Assembly: GCF_016862435.1 (NCBI RefSeq)
Contig: NZ_BOMY01000043.1
Coordinates: forward strand, 1 to 64,000
From: Paractinoplanes tereljensis
GTDB lineage: Bacteria > Actinomycetota > Actinomycetes > Mycobacteriales > Micromonosporaceae
Direction: 5' to 3'
DNA length: 64,000 nt
A model generated the notes under the pieces. It saw nothing but the letters and a program-made list of their open reading frames with translations, did no database searches and was not told the DNA's origin. This document shows, piece by piece, positions 1-8,483 of this stretch; position 1 is the stretch's first letter, and each line of letters begins with the position of its first letter. Position numbers and translations under genes: made by a program.

Positions 1-173
1 CCGAGCAGATCCTGTTCAACGAGCTGCGCCCCGGCCAGATCGTGGTTGTTGACTGCGAGGGTGACCCGGAGAACATCGAGAAGTCGAAGCTGACCTTCCG
101 CGGCGCCGACCGCGGGGTCACGGTCCCGGACGCCGTTCCGGCCGACCTCGAGGCGACCGCCACCGAGGAGTAA
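1..173 (+). CDS. clpC: ClpC, ATP-dependent Clp protease ATPase subunit (C-terminal end only)
   Basis: Only the last 56 codons are present; the reading phase starts at base 3 and ends with TAA at 171-173. The segment reads EQILFNELRPGQIVVVDCEG, followed by a stretch ending in ATEE, which matches the C-terminal D2 small domain of actinobacterial ClpC. ClpC is a cytoplasmic AAA+ unfoldase that feeds substrates to ClpP. The rest of the gene lies left of the window. An intrinsic terminator follows 12 bases after the stop. The fragment is short, but the sequence is typical of the family. Confidence 0.85.
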   Translation, partial: EQILFNELRPGQIVVVDCEGDPENIEKSKLTFRGADRGVTVPDAVPADLEATATEE

Positions 174-184
174 GACTGACGGAA

Positions 185-217
185 ACGGCCCGGCTGCGAC
201 GCAGCCGGGCCGTTTTT
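185..217 (+). terminator. Intrinsic terminator after clpC
   Basis: A perfect 12-bp stem (186-197 with 201-212) with a 3-base loop is followed by a run of five T. It ends clpC and also lies at the 3' end of the convergent GH43 gene. Confidence 0.9.
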
Positions 218-221
218 CATG

Positions 222-1628
222 TCACGAGAGGCGGAAAACCGTCCCCGACGGCGCGACGGAGATCGCCCCGCCGCTCTGCTTCAGGTAACCACCGCCGACC
301 ACCGCGATCTTGACGCCATTGCGGACGATCTCCCGGCGGACCGGCGTGCCCGCGCCGTCCAGCTTGACCACTCCACCGTCCACGTGCAGGAACTGGCTCG
401 GGTGGTCGACCGAGCGAACCAACTCGGTGCCGTCATCCCGGGCCTCGAACCGGAACTGGGTGGCCGCCAGGTCGCGCGGCGCCCGCTCCAGCACGATCAG
501 CCCGTCGTCGGCGTGCCGGACGAAGTCCTTCGGCCGGTCCACGGGGGAGACCCGCACGATCGGGCCGCCGTCGCCGACCGGGATGCCGAACAGCGGGGTG
601 CCGTCCGGATGCCAGTAGACCTTCTGCACCCGGGTGTGCCGGTTCGGGTCGTACAGCGGGTCGCCGGTGATGTCCCGGTAGTCGCGGGCGTGGAAGACCA
701 GCACGTCGGTCACCCCGTCCTCGGCCACCGTGAACGAGTTGTGCCCCGGCCCGAACCGGGACGTCTCGGTGTTGGTCACGAAGATCGGGTCGGGAGTCTT
801 CACCCACGAGTCCCGGTCCAGCAGGTCGGCGTCCGCGTCCGCGGTGAGCAGGCCCATGCAGTACCGGGCATCGGTGGCGCTGGCCGAGAAGGTCAGGAAC
901 ACCCGCCCGTTGCGGATCAGCACGGCCGGCCCCTCGTTGACCTTGTAGCCCTGGATCTCCCAGTTCTTGGTCGGCGTGGTGATCCGGGTCGGCTTGGTGG
1001 CCAGCGTCCACGGGTTGGCGAGCCGCGCGATGTAGAGGCTGGTGTTGACCGCGATCTCCGGCTCGCTCTGCGCCCACACCAGGTAACGGTGGCCGCGGTG
1101 CGCGAACGTCGTGGAGTCCAGCGTGAAGCCGTCCCACTCGGTCAGCAGCTGGCCCTTCAGGGTCCAGCCGCTCGCGTCGGTCGGGTCGGCCAGCGCCGAC
1201 TCCAGCACGTAGGTGCGGATCCGGAACACGTCATCCGAGTCGCCGGCCGCGAAGTAGATGTACCAGCGGCCGTCGATCCGGTGCAGCTCCGGCGCCCAGA
1301 TGTGGCCGGCCATCTTGCCGGTGGCCGGCCGTCGCCAGACCACCGTCTCGGTGGCCGCCGGAAGCCCGGCGATCGTGGTGGCACCGCGCACGACGAGCCG
1401 GTCGTACTCCGGGACCGAGCCGGTGAAGTAGTACTTCCCGTTCGTGCGGGGCGTGATGAACGGGTCGGCCCGCTGACTGATCAGCGGCTGCGCGGTCGGG
1501 ACGCCGTAGATCTCGGCGTCGGTCTTCGGAATGGCCGCCGAAGCAGTGCCGGCCGAGGCGAGCCCGGCGACCCCGGCGCCGGCGGCCACCCCTAGGGACC
1601 CTCGGAGGAGCGTGCGTCGACTGATCAT
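222..1628 (-). CDS. Secreted GH43 glycosidase (arabinofuranosidase-type) with C-terminal beta-trefoil-like domain
   Basis: A 468-residue exported enzyme. The N-terminus carries a twin-arginine signal (SRRTLLRG, then a hydrophobic stretch ending near ASA at about residue 31), so Tat export is expected. The GH43 five-bladed propeller is shown by RADPFI (Asp55, candidate base), WAPELH at 111-116, Asp171 in LDSTTF, NEGPAVL (Glu232, candidate acid) and GPGHNS near 293. Residues about 365-468 look like a small beta-trefoil/AbfB-type arabinose-binding module. The likely role is release of L-arabinose from arabinan or arabinoxylan side chains. Its ATG overlaps the stop of the upstream GH51 gene (ATGA), so the two are translationally coupled. 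The precise subfamily and substrate are inferred. Confidence 0.85.
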   Translation of the reverse strand: MISRRTLLRGSLGVAAGAGVAGLASAGTASAAIPKTDAEIYGVPTAQPLISQRADPFITPRTNGKYYFTGSVPEYDRLVVRGATTIAGLPAATETVVWRRPATGKMAGHIWAPELHRIDGRWYIYFAAGDSDDVFRIRTYVLESALADPTDASGWTLKGQLLTEWDGFTLDSTTFAHRGHRYLVWAQSEPEIAVNTSLYIARLANPWTLATKPTRITTPTKNWEIQGYKVNEGPAVLIRNGRVFLTFSASATDARYCMGLLTADADADLLDRDSWVKTPDPIFVTNTETSRFGPGHNSFTVAEDGVTDVLVFHARDYRDITGDPLYDPNRHTRVQKVYWHPDGTPLFGIPVGDGGPIVRVSPVDRPKDFVRHADDGLIVLERAPRDLAATQFRFEARDDGTELVRSVDHPSQFLHVDGGVVKLDGAGTPVRREIVRNGVKIAVVGGGYLKQSGGAISVAPSGTVFRLS

Positions 1629-4099
1629 GACCGCTCCTTGATGCGGAGGAAGGTAACCGAGTTGGCCGGGAACGTCCGGGTGAACGTCGACCCGATCCCG
1701 TTGACCGTGCTGGTAACTGGCTGGATCGGCTCCGCCGAGCGGGTGTTCTGCTCGCCCGGGTCGCCGGCCAGCACGGTGATCTTCGCGCTCCGCGCCACCT
1801 TGAGCCCGCCGAGGTCGACCTTGGTCAGCGCCGCCTTGTCCTGGGCGTTGACCACCTTGACGATCAACTCACCGGTGCGATTGTCGTGCGTGACCACCTG
1901 CGCGAACGGCTCGGACACCTTGTTGTCGTCGAAACCGCCCCACTCGACGCCGTCCTTGAACAGCGTGACCTTCGTACCCCGTACCTGGATCTTGAGGTTG
2001 TAGGTCTGGCCTGTCACCACCGAGTCCGGGCGAGTGAGGATCTGCTCCTTGGCGTCGGCGGAGCCGGATGCCTTCTCGACCGCGCCCTGGGTGTTGTTCC
2101 AGCCGCCCAGGTTCCACCAGTACCAACTGTCCGAGTTCTTGATCCCGAACGGGATGAGGAAGCCCTCGGCGCCGGCCGTCTTGGTGGCCTTCAGCGTGAC
2201 GTCGTAGTCGGTGGCGGTGATGTTGGTGGCCGCCGCGACCATGGTGTTCGTCGCCCCGGTGTCGGACTGCACGTAGGCGCCGTCCTGCACCGACCAGGTG
2301 CCCCGGTTGGACAGTGAGGTCCAGCCGTCCGCGTTGCCGTCGTTGAAGTCGTCCGAGGCCAGCACGGTGCCGTCCGGCGTGGTGACCTGGACGTCGTCGT
2401 AGCGGGCCGCGGTGGCCCAGGTGGACAGGCCCACCCGGCCGGTGATCGGCTGCGGCTGGACGACCGCCCCGGTCGTCGTGCTCGGGACGACCCGGTCGCC
2501 GACGTTGGTCATGAACAGCTTCTGCATCTGGTAACTCGTCGTGCCCCACGACTCGTCGTTGTCGAACCAGATCAGGTCCGGCCGCCACTGCACGTTGTCG
2601 ATGTTGGCGTACAGCGGCGCGTAGGACGCCATCTTCACCACGTCGGCGTTGCGCTCGAGCCCGGTCATGTAGGCCGCCTCGGCCAGCGAGTTCGCGAACT
2701 TCGCATCCAGCGAGGCGTATTCACCCAGGAAAACCTTCGGACCATTGCGATCGTACGAGTCGTAGCGCGCATTGTTCTGCAGGAACCAGGACGGGCTGTT
2801 GTAGTAGTGCTCGTCGACCATGTCGCTGCCGGCCGCCTTGTTCTTGGCCCACAGATTGTCGAACGTGGCACCGGTGTCGTCCGGCCCGGAGTTGCTGATC
2901 ACCGTGACGTTCGGGTACTTCGCCTTGATCGCGTCGCGGAACTGCAGGTAGTTCGCGAAGTACTCGTTCGGCAGGTTCTCCTCGTTGCCGATCGCCACCT
3001 TGGACAGCCCGAACGGCTTCGGGTGACCCATCTGCGCCCGCACCTTGCCCCAGGTCGAGGTGGTCGGCCCGTTGGCGAACTCGATCAGGTCGAGCGTGTC
3101 CTGAATGTACTTCTGCAGCAGCGCCGGGTCATTGGTGGCCCGGTTCTGGCCACAGCCGGTGACCAGGGCCGGCAGCACCGGGAGCGGCTGGGCGCCGATG
3201 TCCTCGGAGAACTGGAAGTACTCGTAGTAGCCGAGGCCGTAGCTCTGGTTGTAGCCCCAGAAGTTGGTGTTGGTGGCCCGGGTCTCGACCGGTCCGACCG
3301 TGTCCTTCCACTGGTAGGAGCGGGCTCGCGGGTAGCTGTTGGCGGCGTCGTAGCCGTACATGCTGCCGGTGTTGACCAGGCAGCCGCCGGGGAAGCGGAC
3401 GAAGCCGGGCTTCAGCGCCGCGACCTTCTCGGCGAGATCCCTACGAAGGCCGTGGCCCTTGTAGGTGTCGCGGGGGAGGAGCGAGACCATGTCCAGTCTG
3501 GACGATTTGTCGGTCCGGACGGTCAACCGGCCGGCATCCGTGGTGGCGGTGGCCCGCAGCGTGCCGGTGTACTTGGTCCAGCTGTCGGTGGCGATCGCCT
3601 TGGTCAGCGTCGCGCCGCCGAGGGTGACCGTCAGCGTGGCGCCCGCGTCGGCCCGTGCCCAAATTGAGAAGTCGTAAATATCGCCCTTTTTGGTGGCGAT
3701 GCCGCTGTTGTAGCCGGCGTTGGTGAGTGCGGCGCCGTCGGTCACCCGCAGATAGGTGCGGTTGGTGGCGTTGAGCCGGGCGTCGTCGTTGGCCGTGGTG
3801 GCGGTGCCCGCGTCGACGGTCCAGCCGGTCAGGCCGTTGTATCCACTGCGGTCGGCCGGCAGGAACTCGAAGGAACGGTTGCGGACGAGCTCGGCGTAGA
3901 GCCCGCCGTCCGCCGCGAAGTTGATGTCCTCGAAGAAGACGCCGTACATCGAGTCGTCGATGGCGGCGCCGGCACTGTTCGGATGAACAGTGATCGTGTA
4001 GTCGGGGTTCGCGGACGCGGCTGCCGGTGGTGCCACCGCGAGCGGCAGAGCCGCCAGGGCGACGGCCGTGCCGGCTATCCGTGTTCGGAGTCGGGGCAT
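1625..4099 (-). CDS. Secreted GH51 alpha-L-arabinofuranosidase with inserted lectin-like domain
   Basis: An 824-residue multidomain enzyme. The start is the ATG at 4099, preceded by GGGAGGA; an in-frame ATG at 4228 lies inside the operator and has no ribosome site. A Sec signal peptide (AVALAALPLAVAPPAAASA) comes first, then a GH51 catalytic region interrupted by a CBM4/9-like sandwich (about residues 90-200). The acid/base Glu373 is in VAIGNEENLP and the nucleophile Glu460 in VFLGEYAS. A concanavalin-like domain (about 552-727, SDDFNDGNADGW) is inserted before the last beta-sandwich strands. It removes terminal arabinofuranosyl residues outside the cell and is co-transcribed with the GH43 gene downstream. 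It diverges from a second GH43 gene across a palindromic operator. Confidence 0.9.
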   Translation of the reverse strand: MPRLRTRIAGTAVALAALPLAVAPPAAASANPDYTITVHPNSAGAAIDDSMYGVFFEDINFAADGGLYAELVRNRSFEFLPADRSGYNGLTGWTVDAGTATTANDDARLNATNRTYLRVTDGAALTNAGYNSGIATKKGDIYDFSIWARADAGATLTVTLGGATLTKAIATDSWTKYTGTLRATATTDAGRLTVRTDKSSRLDMVSLLPRDTYKGHGLRRDLAEKVAALKPGFVRFPGGCLVNTGSMYGYDAANSYPRARSYQWKDTVGPVETRATNTNFWGYNQSYGLGYYEYFQFSEDIGAQPLPVLPALVTGCGQNRATNDPALLQKYIQDTLDLIEFANGPTTSTWGKVRAQMGHPKPFGLSKVAIGNEENLPNEYFANYLQFRDAIKAKYPNVTVISNSGPDDTGATFDNLWAKNKAAGSDMVDEHYYNSPSWFLQNNARYDSYDRNGPKVFLGEYASLDAKFANSLAEAAYMTGLERNADVVKMASYAPLYANIDNVQWRPDLIWFDNDESWGTTSYQMQKLFMTNVGDRVVPSTTTGAVVQPQPITGRVGLSTWATAARYDDVQVTTPDGTVLASDDFNDGNADGWTSLSNRGTWSVQDGAYVQSDTGATNTMVAAATNITATDYDVTLKATKTAGAEGFLIPFGIKNSDSWYWWNLGGWNNTQGAVEKASGSADAKEQILTRPDSVVTGQTYNLKIQVRGTKVTLFKDGVEWGGFDDNKVSEPFAQVVTHDNRTGELIVKVVNAQDKAALTKVDLGGLKVARSAKITVLAGDPGEQNTRSAEPIQPVTSTVNGIGSTFTRTFPANSVTFLRIKERS

Positions 4100-4201
4100 G
4101 ACGGGGTCCTCCCGAGATGTCCATGTGCACGTCAACATCAGGTAGCCGCCATCGGACCCGCCTCGCGGCGGATCAGTACTGCTGAAGGCGGCTGCAATCC
4201 C

Positions 4202-4230
4202 TTGACGTTCATCGATGTGAACGTTCACTC
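4202..4230. promoter_or_regulatory. Divergent arabinanase promoter with perfect 12-bp palindromic operator
   Basis: GTGAACGTTCAC at 4217-4228 is a perfect palindrome with a central CG, the style of LacI-family operators. It lies between the GH51 start (4099, -) and the GH43 start (4273, +). A TTGACG at 4202-4207 could be the -35 of the rightward gene, placing the operator over its promoter. No LacI-type gene is adjacent, so the regulator is encoded elsewhere. The operator role is inferred from position and symmetry. Confidence 0.55.
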
Positions 4231-4272
4231 TAGCCGTAACACCCCGGAAATGTCAGCGGCGAGAGGAGTCTC

Positions 4273-5244
4273 ATGTCGTTTCGCAGGAAAGCGCTTGCCG
4301 GAGCAGTCGCCCTGGTGGTGACCGGCGCCGTGGCGGTCGGCGTCGGGTCGGCCGAGGCGGCCACCTACCCGAACCCCGGCGCGGTCACCGGCAGCATCAA
4401 CGTGCACGACCCCGGCATCGTGAAGAAGCCGGACGGGACCTACCTGATCGCGCACACCGGCAACAACATCACCCTGAAGACCTCGACCGATCGCACCGCG
4501 TTCAAGGATGCCGGGGTGGCCTTCCCGAGCGGCGCGTCGTGGACGACCGCGTACACCGGCGGCAGTGCGAACCTGTGGGCACCCGATATTTCCTACCGTA
4601 GCGGGAAGTATTGGATGTACTACTCGGCATCCACCTTCGGGTCGAACCACTCGGCGATCTTCCTGGCCACCAGCACCACCGGCGCCGCCGGCAGCTGGAG
4701 CAACCAGGGCCTGGTCATCGAGTCGAACACCAGCGACAACTTCAACGCGATCGACCCGAACCTGTACGTCGATCCGTCCGGCAACTGGTGGCTCAGCCTC
4801 GGCTCGTTCTGGACCGGGATCAAGCAGGTCCAGCTCAACGCGTCCACCGGCAAGCGGCTGAACACCACCATCCGCTCGCTGGCCGGCCGGGGCGGTGGCG
4901 CGATCGAGGCGCCGTTCCTGTTCCGGCACGGGTCGTACTACTACCTGTTCGTCTCGTTCGACAAGTGCTGCGCGGGCGCGTCCAGCACCTACCGGATCAT
5001 GGTGGGCCGCTCCACCAGCGTCACCGGGCCGTTCGTCGACAAGAACGGAACCGCGATGACCAGCAGCGGCGGGACCGAGATCCTCGCCGGGCACGGCAGC
5101 ATCCACGGACCGGGCGGACAGTCCGTCTTCACCGACTCCGACGCCGACGTGCTGGTTTACCACTACTACGCCGACAACGGCACGGCCAAGCTCGGCATCA
5201 ACCTGCTTGCCTACGACTCGAGCGGGTGGCCGTACGTCTACTAG
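4273..5244 (+). CDS. Secreted GH43 arabinan endo-1,5-alpha-L-arabinanase
   Basis: A 323-residue enzyme of normal length for single-domain arabinanases. A good ribosome site (GAGAGGAG) precedes the ATG. A Sec signal peptide ends near AEAA (residue 29). GH43 landmarks are HDPGIVK (catalytic Asp), WAPDISY, AIDPNLYVD and GAIEAPFLF (catalytic Glu). It probably cuts the alpha-1,5 backbone of arabinan outside the cell, supplying oligomers to the two arabinosidases on the other strand, with which it shares a control region. Its 3' end overlaps that of mutY by four bases. Confidence 0.9.
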   Translation: MSFRRKALAGAVALVVTGAVAVGVGSAEAATYPNPGAVTGSINVHDPGIVKKPDGTYLIAHTGNNITLKTSTDRTAFKDAGVAFPSGASWTTAYTGGSANLWAPDISYRSGKYWMYYSASTFGSNHSAIFLATSTTGAAGSWSNQGLVIESNTSDNFNAIDPNLYVDPSGNWWLSLGSFWTGIKQVQLNASTGKRLNTTIRSLAGRGGGAIEAPFLFRHGSYYYLFVSFDKCCAGASSTYRIMVGRSTSVTGPFVDKNGTAMTSSGGTEILAGHGSIHGPGGQSVFTDSDADVLVYHYYADNGTAKLGINLLAYDSSGWPYVY

Positions 5245-6137
5245 AGGTCTTGGGGTTGGGGTCGTTGGTTGTCGCCGGCCAGCACGAAATCGTCGGCACC
5301 CAGCGGCTCCACCAGGCCGTCGTCCACCAGGCCGGCCAGGGCCCGGGCCCGCTGCACCTCGTCGGACCACACCACGTCGAGGCGTTGCCGCGGCACCGGG
5401 CCACTGGCGTGCCGCAGCACCTCCAGCAGCAGGCCACGCACCTGCCGGTCGGTGCCCGCGTACCGCTGCGGCTTGCGGCTCGGCCCTTCGGGCAGGTTCT
5501 CACCGGTCGCGTGCCACGCACAGGCCGTCTCGAACGGACAGCTCAGGCAGCGCGGCGCCCGAGCCGTGCAGACGATCGCGCCCAACTCCATGAACGCGAT
5601 GCTGGCCTTCGCCGCCGTCGCCTCGTCCGGCGGCAGGAGTTCCTCCACCGCCACCAGGTCGGCCGCGGTGGTCGCCGCTCCCGCGTCCGGCTTGCCCTCG
5701 ACCGCGCGCGACACCACCCGCCGCACGTTGGTGTCCACCACCGGGTGCCGCTGCCCGTAGGCGAAGGTCGCGACCGCCCGGCCGGTGTAGGTGCCGACGC
5801 CCGGAAGGGCCAGCAGCTGGTCGAGGTCGGACGGCACCTCACCGTCGTGCCGCTCGACCATCGCGACGGCGCAGGCGTGCAGGCGCATCGCCCGGCGGGG
5901 GTAGCCGAGGCGGCCCCACATCCGGATCGCCTCGGCCGGCGGATCGGCGGCCAGATCGGCCGGGGTGGGCCAGCGGGTCATCCAGGAACGCCAGGCCGGT
6001 TCCACCCGGACCACCGGGGTCTGCTGCAGCATCACCTCGCTGACCAGCACCCCCCACGCGCTCGTGGTGGGCTGCCGCCAGGGGAGGTCACGGGCGTTCG
6101 TCTCATACCAGGCGATGGCATCGTCAGCGAGAGTCAT
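5241..6137 (-). CDS. mutY: A/G-specific adenine glycosylase MutY
   Basis: Base-excision repair enzyme that removes adenine mispaired with 8-oxoguanine. Visible features are SEVMLQQTPV (catalytic Glu34), the helix-hairpin-helix LPGVGTYTG (111-118), VDTNVRR (Asp135) and the 4Fe-4S ligands Cys190, Cys197, Cys200 and Cys206 in the classic C-x6-C-x2-C-x5-C spacing. At 298 residues it is shorter than the roughly 350 of E. coli MutY; the NUDIX-like C-terminal 8-oxoG recognition domain is reduced to about 75 residues, as in other actinobacterial forms. Upstream, TAAAGT lies nine bases before the ATG and could be a -10 element. mutY occupies a similar neighbourhood in mycobacteria. Confidence 0.92.
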   Translation of the reverse strand: MTLADDAIAWYETNARDLPWRQPTTSAWGVLVSEVMLQQTPVVRVEPAWRSWMTRWPTPADLAADPPAEAIRMWGRLGYPRRAMRLHACAVAMVERHDGEVPSDLDQLLALPGVGTYTGRAVATFAYGQRHPVVDTNVRRVVSRAVEGKPDAGAATTAADLVAVEELLPPDEATAAKASIAFMELGAIVCTARAPRCLSCPFETACAWHATGENLPEGPSRKPQRYAGTDRQVRGLLLEVLRHASGPVPRQRLDVVWSDEVQRARALAGLVDDGLVEPLGADDFVLAGDNQRPQPQDL

Positions 6138-6283
6138 GGCAGAGCCACTTTAGCCATGCCCTTCTGGCCCTCGCCTGCGGCCGCCGTCGTTCGGTGCGGC
6201 TGGGTGCCGCTCGGTGCAGGCGGTCATGGCGGGTGTCACCTTAGCCATGCGCGCCGAGCGGCGCCCGCAGGCCTGGCACCACT

Positions 6284-6289
6284 TACTGT
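6284..6289 (+). promoter_or_regulatory. -10 hexamer (TACTGT) for a leaderless transcript
   Basis: TACTGT lies six bases before the GTG at 6296, and no Shine-Dalgarno sequence is present. Transcription would start at or next to the start codon. No clear -35 element is seen. Confidence 0.5.
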
Positions 6290-6295
6290 AGGCAG

Positions 6296-6799
6296 GTGCA
6301 TGAGCTTGCCATCACCGTCATCGGTCCGGACCGGACCGGCATCGTCGCCGACGTGGCCGAAGCCCTCGCCGGAGTCGGCGCCAACCTCACCGACTCGACG
6401 ATGACCCGCCTCCGCGGCCACTTCGCGATGACCCTGATCTGCACCGGCCCCACCGCGGCCGAGGCCGAGAAGGCCCTGGAATCACTCGCCGGGGTGACCA
6501 CGGCGGTGCGTCAGGTCTCGCCCGAGGCGTCCGGCGGCGGCGACGGGGAGGCTTGGGTGGTGAGCGTGCACGGCGCCGACCGGCTCGGCATCGTCGCGGC
6601 CGTGACCCGTGAGGTGGCCGGGGCCGGCGGCAACATCACCGACCTGAGCACCCGCCTGGTCGGCAGCCTCTACGTCCTGATCGCGGAGGCCGACCTGCCC
6701 GCCGGGGCCGGTGACGAGCTGGCCCAGCATCTGGCCGTAGCCGCCTCCGAGCTGGGCGTCGAGGTGACGCTGCGCCGCGCCGAGCCGGAGATCCTGTGA
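6296..6799 (+). CDS. Tandem ACT-domain protein, GcvR-like
   Basis: A 167-residue cytoplasmic protein of two ACT domains. Each begins with a motif of the type ITVIGPDRTGIVADV (residues 5-19) or VSVHGADRLGIVAAV (about 85-99), the amino-acid-binding ACT fold. This matches the glycine-cleavage-repressor (GcvR) family, which senses small amino acids through protein-protein contacts rather than binding DNA itself. The GTG start is supported by a -10 hexamer six bases upstream. The stop overlaps the GTG of the deformylase gene (GTGA), so both are made from one mRNA. The regulated target cannot be told from the sequence. Confidence 0.8.
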   Translation: MHELAITVIGPDRTGIVADVAEALAGVGANLTDSTMTRLRGHFAMTLICTGPTAAEAEKALESLAGVTTAVRQVSPEASGGGDGEAWVVSVHGADRLGIVAAVTREVAGAGGNITDLSTRLVGSLYVLIAEADLPAGAGDELAQHLAVAASELGVEVTLRRAEPEIL

Positions 6800-7323
6800 C
6801 TTTTCCGGAACTGCCGGAAGGCCGGGTGCTCCCGGTCGTCACCGCGCCGGCCACCGTCCTCAGCACCGTCGGCGACGAGGTCGACCCCACCGACCCGGCC
6901 GTGCTCCAGCTCGCCGCCGACCTGGTCGCCACCATGAAAGTCTCGGCCGGCTGCGTCGGCCTGGCCGCACCACAGGTCGGCGTCGGCGTCCAGGTCTTCT
7001 GCGTGAACGTGGTCGGCCACCCCAAGGCGGCCACCGTGCACGGCACGTTCGCCCTCTGCAACGCCAAGATCATTGAGGCGTCGCGCTGGAAGGCCGGCCG
7101 CGAGGGCTGCATGTCCGTGCCCGACCTGACCGGCGACGTGAAACGGGCCGGCCGCATCGTCGTCGAAGCCGTCCTGCCCGGCACCGGCGAGGCCGTCACC
7201 ATCACCACCGACGCCTTCGAAGCCCGCGCGCTGCAACACGAGATCGACCACTGCGCAGGCAATCTGTTCCTCGACAAGGTCGCCGGCGCGCATGCGATAT
7301 ACCAGCGCAAGGTCTATCTTTAA
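6796..7323 (+). CDS. def: Peptide deformylase
   Basis: Removes the formyl group from N-terminal methionine of new proteins. The three deformylase motifs are present: GCVGLAAPQVG, EGCMSVPDL (metal-ligand Cys) and QHEIDHCAGNLF (HExxH metal and catalytic site). The length of 175 residues is standard for an actinobacterial type I enzyme. The GTG start overlaps the preceding stop by four bases, giving translational coupling to the ACT-domain protein. Organisms of this group often carry more than one deformylase, so this need not be the only copy. Confidence 0.93.
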   Translation: MTFPELPEGRVLPVVTAPATVLSTVGDEVDPTDPAVLQLAADLVATMKVSAGCVGLAAPQVGVGVQVFCVNVVGHPKAATVHGTFALCNAKIIEASRWKAGREGCMSVPDLTGDVKRAGRIVVEAVLPGTGEAVTITTDAFEARALQHEIDHCAGNLFLDKVAGAHAIYQRKVYL

Positions 7324-7404
7324 CGAGCGTTATCCGAGTACGTGTCGCATACCCGGCGCGTCGCGCCCGTGGTCCCGCTCCTCCGGGTTTACGGTGGCCC
7401 CATC

Positions 7405-8154
7405 ATGCGAACGACGGTTGGTTCCCTCCCTCCCGCCGTCTACTGGCGGCGTCGTGCGGTCGTGCTGGGTGCTGTGCTGCTCGGCATCATCGTGCTGTTC
7501 GTTTCCTGCTCCGGTGACGACAAGGACGACCAGCGCGGCAAGGGCGCGTCGCCGTCGTCGCAACTGCCCACCCCGGCCCCGGCCAACTCCGCGTCGCCGA
7601 CGACCGAGCCGTCCTTCCTGGACGGGGTCCCCGGTGGGAATGGGCCTTCCTTGCCCGCGCTTGGCGACCTGGAGTCCAAGACGCCGGGCGCCGATGATGG
7701 CACTACTACTACCGGCGACACCGGGCAGAACACCAATGTCACGGTTCCGGCCGACGGATCCTGCGCCGACACCGAGATGACGGTCGTCCCGGCCGCCAAT
7801 CCGACCACGTTCAAGCGTGGGGCCACGGTGGAGTTGTCGCTTACCGTGAAGAACACGGGCACCCGGACCTGTAGTCGTGATGTGGGCGCTGGGCCGCAGG
7901 AGCTCTATATCGATCAGGGCGGGCGGCAGTACTGGTCTTCGGACAAGTGCAGCGACCAGAAGGGCAGCGATGTCCGGCAGTTCGCGCCGGGGGATGCGCG
8001 CACCTACAAGGTCAGCTGGAATGGGCGGCAGTCGAGCAGTTGTGCGGCTAATGCGGCGGCTGGGCCTACTCCGCCTCAGGGGCAGTTCGATTTGCGGGCG
8101 CGGTTGGGGACGTTGCGCAGCGAGCCGATGGTATTGACGATTCTCGCGTCCTGA
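7405..8154 (+). CDS. Membrane-anchored extracytoplasmic protein of unknown function
   Basis: A 249-residue protein. The ATG at 7405 (MRTTVGSLPP) is preferred over an in-frame upstream start because TACGGT lies nine bases before it and the upstream codons are atypical. One membrane helix (about residues 15-35, VVLGAVLLGIIVLFVSC) is followed by a Thr/Ser/Pro/Gly-rich linker of about 75 residues. A C-terminal Ig-like beta domain (about 115-249, VELSLTVKNTGTRTC) contains four cysteines that could form two disulfides. Similar domains occur in conserved exported proteins of actinobacteria, sometimes labelled DUF4232-like; I cannot confirm that family here. No function is proposed. Confidence 0.75.
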   Translation: MRTTVGSLPPAVYWRRRAVVLGAVLLGIIVLFVSCSGDDKDDQRGKGASPSSQLPTPAPANSASPTTEPSFLDGVPGGNGPSLPALGDLESKTPGADDGTTTTGDTGQNTNVTVPADGSCADTEMTVVPAANPTTFKRGATVELSLTVKNTGTRTCSRDVGAGPQELYIDQGGRQYWSSDKCSDQKGSDVRQFAPGDARTYKVSWNGRQSSSCAANAAAGPTPPQGQFDLRARLGTLRSEPMVLTILAS

Positions 8155-8188
8155 GTGGGGGCCGCTGTCTTTCTGTGGCCTTAACCCC

Positions 8189-8205
8189 CTGGGGCGCTGC
8201 CCCAG
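8189..8205. repeat. Small GC-rich hairpin, CTGGGGC-gct-GCCCCAG
   Basis: A 7-bp stem (8189-8195 with 8199-8205) with a 3-base loop sits 34 bases after a stop codon. The surrounding CCCC-CTGGGGCGCTGCCCCAG-ACCCC resembles a short hairpin scattered between genes in many actinomycete genomes. It may act as a weak terminator. Confidence 0.5.
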
Positions 8206-8280
8206 ACCCCGGCCACGCGCTGCGGAGATCACTCTGGCGGGTGGCTTCTGGCTCGTCGTGGCTGGGCTTGGTGCGGGGCA

Positions 8281-8412
8281 GGCTTGGGTGATCTCCTTGC
8301 GGCGGCACTTGAGGCGATCACACCGGTGGGCGGCCCGCAAGCAAACCCCGCTTGCGCGCCACCCACCGGCGCGATCTCTGGGGCGTGCCGCCGCAAGGAG
8401 ATCACCCAAGCC
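8281..8412. repeat. 132-bp near-perfect palindrome between convergent genes
   Basis: The outer 28 bases on each side (8281-8308 and 8385-8412) are exact reverse complements. The inner arms (about 8314-8342 and 8350-8378) pair at roughly 24 of 29 positions, leaving only a few unpaired bases (aaacccc) at the tip. The whole element could fold as a long hairpin or cruciform. It lies in the 329-base gap between the exported-protein gene and disA, which converge. It could be a bidirectional terminator or a mobile palindromic repeat. No open reading frame inside it is credible. Confidence 0.8.
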
Positions 8413-8483
8413 CAAACCAGGTATGGGTATGGGCTGGTGGGCGTCCTCCTCAGCCTGCTCCTGCCGCGCCCGTCCTGGCCTGC

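Noticed and set aside
1625..4228. Upstream ATG at 4228 as start of the GH51 gene
   Set aside because: It would place 43 atypical residues before the signal peptide and lies on the operator; ATG 4099 has a strong ribosome site.
4225..5370. A 381-codon frame antisense to the GH43 arabinanase
   Set aside because: Shadow of a gene with clear GH43 motifs and a good ribosome site.
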